Positions 32,695-37,699 of a DNA stretch of 37,699 nucleotides are shown here, one piece after another. The position numbers were made by a program, and so were the translations under genes. The stretch is from Caldilineaceae bacterium (lineage in GTDB: Bacteria > Chloroflexota > Anaerolineae > Caldilineales > Caldilineaceae). Position 1 is the stretch's first letter. Each line of letters begins with the position of its first letter. The notes beneath the pieces were generated by a model. The model searched no databases and was not told the DNA's origin. It worked only from the letters and a program-made list of their open reading frames with translations. The stretch spans positions 1-37,699 of the forward strand of contig JAHBVH010000081.1 in the NCBI GenBank assembly GCA_019637645.1. Direction: 5' to 3'.

Positions 32695-35187
32695 TTACTC
32701 TCCTTCTTGGCACAACGCGTTCGCCACGCCGATATCACATTGCACGATTAGCCGCGCATCTTCGGCGTCGCATTGCTGGTCACCGTTGAGGTCACACGCG
32801 GGGCCATAGAAAAACCCAACTGGCGGGGGAATGGTATCGGTCGGAGGGCGCTGGGCACGCGCGGCTTGAACAATAAAGAGCGCGTCGGTCAGATCAACCA
32901 ACCCACTACAATTGACATCCCCGGCGCGACAGCGGAAAATCAAGGCCCCCGCCTGGGGACTGACGGCCAGCGGGTTGGCATTCGGATCGACAAAAGTGGT
33001 CACATTGACCGCGAGGGGTAGCACCACCCCGGCTTGGCTAGGACTTTCTACCGTCAGAACGGCCAGCGCAGCATCACCGGTAAGACCTTGGGTGGAGAGG
33101 GCTGCAATCCGTACCGTGCCACCCCCATTGGTGTTGCAAACCACCGAATCGAACCGATTCACTGGGGCTGGCCCGCAGCCGGTGACGGTCAGCTTGGTAG
33201 CATCATAGCCCACGTTCATCGTGACCGCGCCGACTGGTTGGTTGGCTGGCACATTGATCAGCTCGACCACCACCGTGGCGTTAAGCGGCAGATCGGGCGC
33301 GGCCACGATCTGTCCGGCGCGGATGATGGCACCGGTCGGCGTGGCGGTGGGCATTGGCGTCGCGGTGGGCGGAACGGTGGGGGTGGCCGTGGGTGGCGTA
33401 GTCGGCGTGGCGGTGGCCGTCGGTGTAGCACTGTTAGTCGGCGTGGCGGTGGGGGTGGCCGGATTAGGCAAGGTGACACCGGTAATTTGGTAGATCGCGC
33501 CAGAGAAGTAGCCCACATAGAGTTCGCCCTGTTGATCCTGACCAAAGGTGCTGAGGCTGTTGCCCCCGCCCGTGGTCGTCCAGGTCGTCAACACGACATT
33601 GTCTGGCGCGCCACTCAACGAGCGGAGCGTTTTATTGCAAAAGTCGCTAAAGAAATAGTGACCATTCAGGTTCGGATAGGCACGACCCCGGTAGACATAG
33701 CCGCCCGTCACAGAGCAGTCGCCTTGGCTACGGTTATAGACATAAAGCGGGGCAACATAGCTGCTAGCGGCTTGACAACCACTGGTGTTATAGGCAGTAG
33801 TCCCCTCATAACAACGCCACCCATAATTGGCCCCGCCCGCCTGGCCGCGCGCCGCAAAATTGATCTCCTCAAAACGGTTTTGGCCGACATCGGCCAGCCA
33901 CAGATCGCCGGTGAGCCGGTCGAAGCTAAAACGCCAAGGGTTGCGTAGGCCGGTGGCCCAAATCTCATCACAAGGGCCACCGGCCCCGTTGACCAAAGGG
34001 TTATCTGGCGGAATGCGATAGTTGGCACTGCCGCTAATGTCGCAATCTGGGCCATTGCCCGTGGTGCCATTGACATCAATGCGCAGCAGCTTGCCAAGCA
34101 AAACATTATTATTTTGCCCATAGTTGTGGGGATCACCACCGCTGCCACCATCACCCGAAGCGATGTAGAGATAGCCATCCGCGCCAAATTGAAGCTGACC
34201 GCCATTATGGTTATTATAGGGCTGGCTGAACTCCAGCAAGATCAACTCACTATCCAGATTAGCCACATTACCATCCCCGCCGCTCACCGTGAAACGCGAA
34301 ATACGCGTCCGCAAGGGGCTAGCCACCGTATAGTTGACATAGAAATAGCCATTTGTCGGATAATTCGGGTGGAAGGCCAAGCCCAGCAACCCCGTTTCCA
34401 CGGTCCCGTCACCCGCTGTCACGCGACCGGCCAAATCCAGGAAAGGCGTGGGGAGGAGTGTGCCATTTTGCACCACCCGAATGCGCCCCACTTTTTCGGC
34501 GACAAAGAGGCGCGCATCACCGGCGTGGGTAATATCGGTGGGTTGCGTCAAGCCACTGACCACGGGTGCTAAGCCCAACGTAGCCGGTGGTGGGGTGGGC
34601 GTGGTGGCGGGTGGGCCGCCGGTGCCGCCGGTCACCTGGATCGTTAGCGTGGTGGTGCCAATGCCATCCCCACTGAGACTCTGTTGGCCGTCCGATGAAT
34701 TGCCCGCGCCATAGAGCGTCACGGTATCGTTAAAGTTAGGGGCGGTCCAGGCAAAGGTAAAACTGGCTTGGTTCCCGGCAAAGGGCTTAGGCGCGCTATG
34801 GGTCAATTCCTGTAAGAGCACCTGGAGATCGGCAGCCGTTGGCAGGAGTATACCCCGCTGGTTACTGGTGGAGATATTGAGCCCAGCCGTTTGCGCTGGC
34901 CCGCCGCTAATGGTCAAGGTATAGAGATTGGTGCTGCCAGCCGTCACACTGGTTGGCCCCTGGATCACAACCGTTGGAAGGGGTGCGCCAAGGGCATGAC
35001 AGGCCGTACAGTTGGCACCGCCGTTGGTGGCCGGGTTGCCCGAAAAGCCCGTACGCCCGTTGAGGCTTGCCACGACGGGCAACGTATCTTGCCAGAGCCA
35101 ATAGAAGCCTGTGCAGCAGGCTACCACGAGCGAACAGACAAGCCAATGATACTGATATCGGTTGAGTTTACGCATAGATTTACGCAT
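32695..35187 (-). CDS. Exported cytochrome c / PQQ-type sugar dehydrogenase fusion with cohesin-like and dockerin-like modules
   Basis: 830 residues from the ATG at 35187, 13 bp after the preceding stop. A signal segment (WLVCSLVVACCTGFYWLW) is followed by a choice-of-anchor-V-like region beginning FSGNPATNGGANCTACHALG, whose CTACH (60-64) is a c-type haem site. A glucose/sorbosone dehydrogenase six-bladed propeller follows (about 212-571): GLTQPTDI, LLGLAFHPNY (His273), GLRNPWRFSFD (Arg415, Asn416), which correspond to PQQ-contacting residues of soluble glucose dehydrogenase. A Pro/Thr-rich linker (575-619), a cohesin-like domain (about 620-751) and a dockerin-like pair of Ca-loops (GDVNCSGLVDLTDAL, CDLNGDQQCDAEDA; 755-826) complete it. 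It probably oxidises a sugar outside the cell and passes electrons to its own haem. Confidence 0.85.
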   Translation of the reverse strand: MRKSMRKLNRYQYHWLVCSLVVACCTGFYWLWQDTLPVVASLNGRTGFSGNPATNGGANCTACHALGAPLPTVVIQGPTSVTAGSTNLYTLTISGGPAQTAGLNISTSNQRGILLPTAADLQVLLQELTHSAPKPFAGNQASFTFAWTAPNFNDTVTLYGAGNSSDGQQSLSGDGIGTTTLTIQVTGGTGGPPATTPTPPPATLGLAPVVSGLTQPTDITHAGDARLFVAEKVGRIRVVQNGTLLPTPFLDLAGRVTAGDGTVETGLLGLAFHPNYPTNGYFYVNYTVASPLRTRISRFTVSGGDGNVANLDSELILLEFSQPYNNHNGGQLQFGADGYLYIASGDGGSGGDPHNYGQNNNVLLGKLLRIDVNGTTGNGPDCDISGSANYRIPPDNPLVNGAGGPCDEIWATGLRNPWRFSFDRLTGDLWLADVGQNRFEEINFAARGQAGGANYGWRCYEGTTAYNTSGCQAASSYVAPLYVYNRSQGDCSVTGGYVYRGRAYPNLNGHYFFSDFCNKTLRSLSGAPDNVVLTTWTTTGGGNSLSTFGQDQQGELYVGYFSGAIYQITGVTLPNPATPTATPTNSATPTATATPTTPPTATPTVPPTATPMPTATPTGAIIRAGQIVAAPDLPLNATVVVELINVPANQPVGAVTMNVGYDATKLTVTGCGPAPVNRFDSVVCNTNGGGTVRIAALSTQGLTGDAALAVLTVESPSQAGVVLPLAVNVTTFVDPNANPLAVSPQAGALIFRCRAGDVNCSGLVDLTDALFIVQAARAQRPPTDTIPPPVGFFYGPACDLNGDQQCDAEDARLIVQCDIGVANALCQEGE
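33330..33470. repeat. Low-complexity GGCGTGGCGGTGG-type repeat encoding a Pro/Thr linker
   Basis: Short, imperfect GGCGTGGCGGTG units (plus strand) encode on the minus strand a run of PTATP-like repeats. This type of tract is prone to length change by slippage and gives a flexible, glycosylatable linker between the dehydrogenase and the cohesin-like module. Confidence 0.7.
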
Positions 35188-35200
35188 GATCTTTTCGTCA

Positions 35201-35977
35201 TTACCGCCAGATGTTGGGGAGGAAGATATTCTGGCAGCTGCCATTGGCCCCGGTACAGTTTTGGATCAGCGCGCCGGGTTGACCAATAGCATTGACGCCA
35301 AGGCCGTGGACATCGGCAGCCGCGTCCACTTGGATGTTCAATGGTGTTGCTAAGTCCACCGGCTGCAACAAAGCAAAGCGCAGATCGGCCAACCGTTGGT
35401 CGGCCCGAATGCCATTGGCCGCCACACCGGCCAATCGGATCACACCGGCAGTGTCTGGATTACAGAGCAGGAGATCAAAGCCAGCGCCCACTGTGCAGGC
35501 CACGACTTGAAGGCGCGCCGTATCATAGTGCAGATCAACATGCAAGGTGCCAAGCGGCAAGGCGTCGGTCGCCCCCAGCAGATCCAGTGGCACATCGACC
35601 AGCGGTTGCTCGGCACTCACCGTCACTGTCCCGGCTCGCACAATAATATCATTTGCCGCTTGCGTTGCCATAACCGCGGTTGCGGGAAGCACTGCCGCAA
35701 TGGTTGGCTGCACTGGGGCGATTGGGGCGGGGGCGATTGGATCGGGGGCGATTGGATCGGGAACGCTGGTTGTTCGCGCGGCAAAGATGGTCTGTAAAGT
35801 GGCCGTCACCGCGGCCATGGGCAGTTGTTTGTCGCCGACCATCGTTAATGGCGTTTGTAGCACCAAGAAGGCCAATAGAAGGCCGCCGCCCGCCACGCGC
35901 CAGGAGCGGCGCGCCCAGGAAACGCGGCGGGAAGAACCTGGCCGCACCCGGCTGGCTCTCCATTTTGTTCCCACCAT
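35201..35977 (-). CDS. Exported cohesin-like domain protein
   Basis: 258 residues from the ATG at 35977, preceded by AAGGG 8 bases upstream. A long basic N terminus (SRRVSWARRSWRVAGG) and hydrophobic segment (GLLLAFLVLQTPLTMV) form the export signal; a linker of repeated PIAPDPIAPAPIAP follows. From about residue 110 to 240 is a cohesin-like beta sandwich (IIVRAGTVTVSAEQPLVDVPLDL, LGTLHVDLHYDTARLQVVAC, GVIRLAGVAANGI, QRLADLRFAL). The end IFLPNIWR resembles the tail LYLPLIQQ of the amine-oxidase protein. It is the first gene of the five-gene minus-strand unit and lacks a catalytic domain, so it may be the surface scaffold for the dockerin-bearing oxidoreductases encoded next. Confidence 0.75.
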   Translation of the reverse strand: MVGTKWRASRVRPGSSRRVSWARRSWRVAGGGLLLAFLVLQTPLTMVGDKQLPMAAVTATLQTIFAARTTSVPDPIAPDPIAPAPIAPVQPTIAAVLPATAVMATQAANDIIVRAGTVTVSAEQPLVDVPLDLLGATDALPLGTLHVDLHYDTARLQVVACTVGAGFDLLLCNPDTAGVIRLAGVAANGIRADQRLADLRFALLQPVDLATPLNIQVDAAADVHGLGVNAIGQPGALIQNCTGANGSCQNIFLPNIWR

Positions 35978-36011
35978 GCACAGCACCCTTTCTAGTATAC
36001 GAAGGTCTTTT

Positions 36012-36040
36012 GTTGACGGTTGTGGGATCACAGCGCCAAC
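36012..36040 (+). repeat. 30-bp hairpin repeat, copy D
   Basis: GTTGACGGTTGTGGGATCAC followed by AGCGCCAAC: a diverged copy of the repeat at 8735, 16420 and 16469. It lies immediately upstream of the first gene of the surface-oxidoreductase unit, on the side of its promoter. Confidence 0.6.
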
Positions 36041-36123
36041 GGCAAACAAACACAGGATACAAGCGATGATCTGTCCTCGCGCCTAACGCTCCCGGCGTGG
36101 AAAAGGTTTCCACCTTACCTTAT

Positions 36124-36162
36124 CCCAGACTTGACAGGTTTTGCAAGCCTGTCAAGTCTGGG
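36124..36162. repeat. Perfect 15-bp inverted repeat
   Basis: The arms CCCAGACTTGACAGG and CCTGTCAAGTCTGGG are exact complements around a 9-base loop (TTTTGCAAG). It sits in the divergent region between the cohesin-protein gene and the lipoprotein gene. It may be an operator, or one of the small palindromic mobile repeats of this genome. The remaining sequence from 35978 to 36321 has no gene. Confidence 0.7.
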
Positions 36163-36321
36163 GTGGCAGACCAAGCTTGGTGTATGAGTCCGATCCGTTT
36201 TGATGCACTCTATAGATGCAGTATACTGAGGAGGCGATTACAAGCAGTTGTGTTCCTTCCTATCGGCCAGCAATGGCCCCAACATGGACTTTAGCAAGAT
36301 GAGTTCGGTAGGAGTAAACTT

Positions 36322-36717
36322 ATGATGATCCGCCTCAAACGATTGTACTCGACGCGGTGGTTGGTGCTCTTCCTCTTGGGTACGCTCTTTTTGTTGACAG
36401 CCTGCCCCACCGAGCGCATCCAACCCGGCTTTACGCGCGCGGGCGTCATGCGCGATACGATCTATTCGGTTGAAGAGCGTGGCCTGGGCGCGGTCATGGT
36501 CTGGGTGACCCATAGTGACCGGGAAGGCTATTGCTTTACCAGTGGCGAGTTAGCCGACAGCGCCCGCAGCCTGATCCGGGAACATACCGGCGAAGTGCTG
36601 ATTGAATATCGCGCCGCTGGGGTGCTCGATTCCCTTAACCCCTGTGCGCGCACCGAAAGCGACCCCCAATATACCGTGTACCTGGGCGAGTCGTTACGGG
36701 CCGTCCCCGCGCGCTAG
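36322..36717 (+). CDS. Putative lipoprotein, unknown function
   Basis: 131 residues; TAGGAG lies about 6 bases before the ATG. A basic start (MMIRLKRLYSTRW) and hydrophobic stretch (LVLFLLGTLFL) lead to a lipobox LTAC (Cys28), so the mature protein would be lipid-anchored at the outer face of the membrane. The mature part of about 104 residues contains two further cysteines (GYCF and NPCAR) that could pair. No family is recognised. A dienelactone hydrolase gene follows 55 bp later. Confidence 0.7.
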   Translation: MMIRLKRLYSTRWLVLFLLGTLFLLTACPTERIQPGFTRAGVMRDTIYSVEERGLGAVMVWVTHSDREGYCFTSGELADSARSLIREHTGEVLIEYRAAGVLDSLNPCARTESDPQYTVYLGESLRAVPAR

Positions 36718-36772
36718 CCCCTTCCCTATGCCACTCGCTCCTGAATCCAATCATTGACAAGGAGGAATACCC

Positions 36773-37540
36773 ATGTACCAAACCGATCAGTATGAGGGCA
36801 TGCTCGCCGAAACGATCATCTATCCGGGTGCCCATGGTGAGCTGATCAATGCCTATCTAGCGCGGCCATTGGGGCCAGGCCCCTTCCCGGCCATGGTCTT
36901 GGTCCATCATATGCCCGGTTGGGATGAATGGTATCGCGAAGCGACCCGCAAATTTGCCCACCATGGCTATGTCACCCTCTCCCCCAATCTTTATTTCCGG
37001 GCGGGACACGGGACGCCGGAAGATGTCGCGGCGAAAGTGCGCGCCGACCGGGGCCTTGCCGATGAACAAGTGATTGGCGATCTAGCCGGGGCCATGCACT
37101 ACTTGCGCGCCCAGCCCAATGTCAATGGCAAGGTCGGCATCTTTGGCACCTGTTCGGGTGGGCGACATGCCTATCTAGCCGCTTGCCGCGCCCCGGGCTT
37201 CGATGCTATCGTGGACTGTTGGGGGGGCCGGATCGTCATGAACCCCGAAGATTTGACGCCCAAAACGCCGGTTGCCCCTATCGACTATACGCCTGAGCTT
37301 GCTTGCCCGATCTTGGGCTTGTTTGGGGCCGAAGATCGCAGCCCCACGCCCGAGCAGGTGGCGCAACATGAAGAAGCCCTCCAGCAACATGGCAAGAGCT
37401 ATGAGTTTCACATGTATGCCAACGCGGGGCATGGCTTTTTCTATTATGATCGACCGGCCTATCGCCAAGAGCAAACAGTGGATGGCTGGAAGAAGATCTT
37501 TGCCTTTCTGGAAAAGTATCTCCGCACGCCAGCGGCCTAG
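36773..37540 (+). CDS. Dienelactone hydrolase family protein
   Basis: 255 residues with an AAGGAGG ribosome site before the ATG. An alpha/beta-hydrolase of the dienelactone-hydrolase type: FPAMVLVHHMPGWDEWYREATRKFAHHGYVTLSPNL, nucleophile elbow GTCSGG with Cys127 as nucleophile, acid in LFGAEDRSPT and His in NAGHGFFYYDRPAY. Cys in place of Ser is the hallmark of this family, which opens lactones such as the dienelactone of aromatic breakdown; here the neighbours give no aromatic pathway, so the substrate is open. No signal peptide. Confidence 0.9.
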   Translation: MYQTDQYEGMLAETIIYPGAHGELINAYLARPLGPGPFPAMVLVHHMPGWDEWYREATRKFAHHGYVTLSPNLYFRAGHGTPEDVAAKVRADRGLADEQVIGDLAGAMHYLRAQPNVNGKVGIFGTCSGGRHAYLAACRAPGFDAIVDCWGGRIVMNPEDLTPKTPVAPIDYTPELACPILGLFGAEDRSPTPEQVAQHEEALQQHGKSYEFHMYANAGHGFFYYDRPAYRQEQTVDGWKKIFAFLEKYLRTPAA

Positions 37541-37584
37541 CAGCTTGTTTTACGGAGACCCCCTGCGGCTCCCGAAGGCGCAAG

Positions 37585-37636
37585 GCGACCGAACAACGCC
37601 CGCGAAAGCGGGCTTTCGTGGGCGTTGTTCGGTCGC
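37585..37636. repeat. 24-bp-arm near-perfect palindrome
   Basis: The arms 37585-37608 and 37613-37636 (GCGACCGAACAACGCCC... and its complement) differ at one position and enclose a 4-base loop. It lies 44 bp after the dienelactone hydrolase stop. The stem is very stable and could end transcription, but lacks a T-tract; a palindromic repeat element is equally likely. Confidence 0.7.
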
Positions 37637-37659
37637 ACCGTCCCTGATGAAGATTACCC

Positions 37660-37699
37660 ATGAACTTCGGTAAACCAGCACGGATTGAACTCAGCGCCG
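37660..37699 (+). CDS. Possible start of a further gene, cut by window edge
   Basis: An ATG at 37660 opens a frame that runs to the window end (MNFGKPARIELSA). No strong ribosome site is seen (only GATGAAG upstream) and 13 codons cannot identify a product. Reported only as a possibility. Confidence 0.2.
   Translation, partial: MNFGKPARIELSA

Noticed and set aside
33034..33948. 304-codon plus-strand frame opposite the sugar dehydrogenase gene
   Set aside because: Gly/Arg-rich translation with no domain, antisense to a gene with clear motifs; an effect of biased codons and repeats.

Overview
The window is a bacterial chromosome segment, dense and fairly GC-rich. Several traits point to Chloroflexota, probably class Chloroflexia: HrcA/CIRCE-controlled groES-groEL, a large STAND-type TPR ATPase, secreted proteins carrying cohesin-like and dockerin-like modules with Pro/Thr linkers, and C-terminal tails of the type LYLPLIxx. 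This placement is inferred from protein style; the window holds no rRNA or other marker that fixes the lineage.

Layout. 1-1450 (minus): the groES-groEL operon, groEL cut by the window edge, with a promoter and a perfect CIRCE operator. 1570-7143 (minus): a TPR membrane protein, an SLC13-like anion transporter, a small Rossmann-like protein and a 724-residue STAND/TPR ATPase, possibly one transcription unit, ended by a strong terminator. 7305-7376: tRNA-Arg(CCG). 7.6-13.1 kb: an APH-fold kinase, two CPA2 cation/proton antiporters (one with RCK domains) and a small ribbon-helix-helix-like protein. 13.2-16.4 kb: an ExoD-family membrane protein, an unlisted 30-residue membrane peptide, a PhyH-family dioxygenase and a methyltransferase next to a repeat-rich, MITE-like segment. 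16.7-19.0 kb: a translationally coupled histidine kinase/response regulator pair. 19.0-22.8 kb (minus): mutS and a class I aminotransferase. 23.2-28.5 kb (plus): a run of small-molecule enzymes: APH-fold kinase, FGE-like protein, esterase, two tandem nucleotidyltransferases (the second a clear ANT(4')-I-type homologue) and a threonine dehydratase/serine racemase-like enzyme.

The most unusual part is 28.7-36.0 kb (minus), five tightly packed genes for exported proteins. In transcription order they are a cohesin-like protein; a cytochrome c/PQQ-type sugar dehydrogenase fusion with cohesin-like and dockerin-like modules; a membrane-anchored protein resembling the N2/N3 domains of copper amine oxidases; a copper-amine-oxidase catalytic-domain paralogue that has lost nearly all active-site residues; and a second paralogue that keeps the copper histidines, the catalytic Asp and a Tyr in a degenerate cofactor motif, with dockerin-like and cohesin-like modules appended. 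Together they look like a split copper amine oxidase and a sugar dehydrogenase, both cell-surface oxidoreductases, held together by cohesin-dockerin-like contacts. The window closes with a small lipoprotein, a dienelactone hydrolase and a long palindrome.

The window also holds several repeat families: a 30-bp hairpin repeat in four copies, elements sharing a GTTACGCAGTTG terminus, GCGGAT-type repeats that supply a stop codon, and long perfect palindromes between genes.
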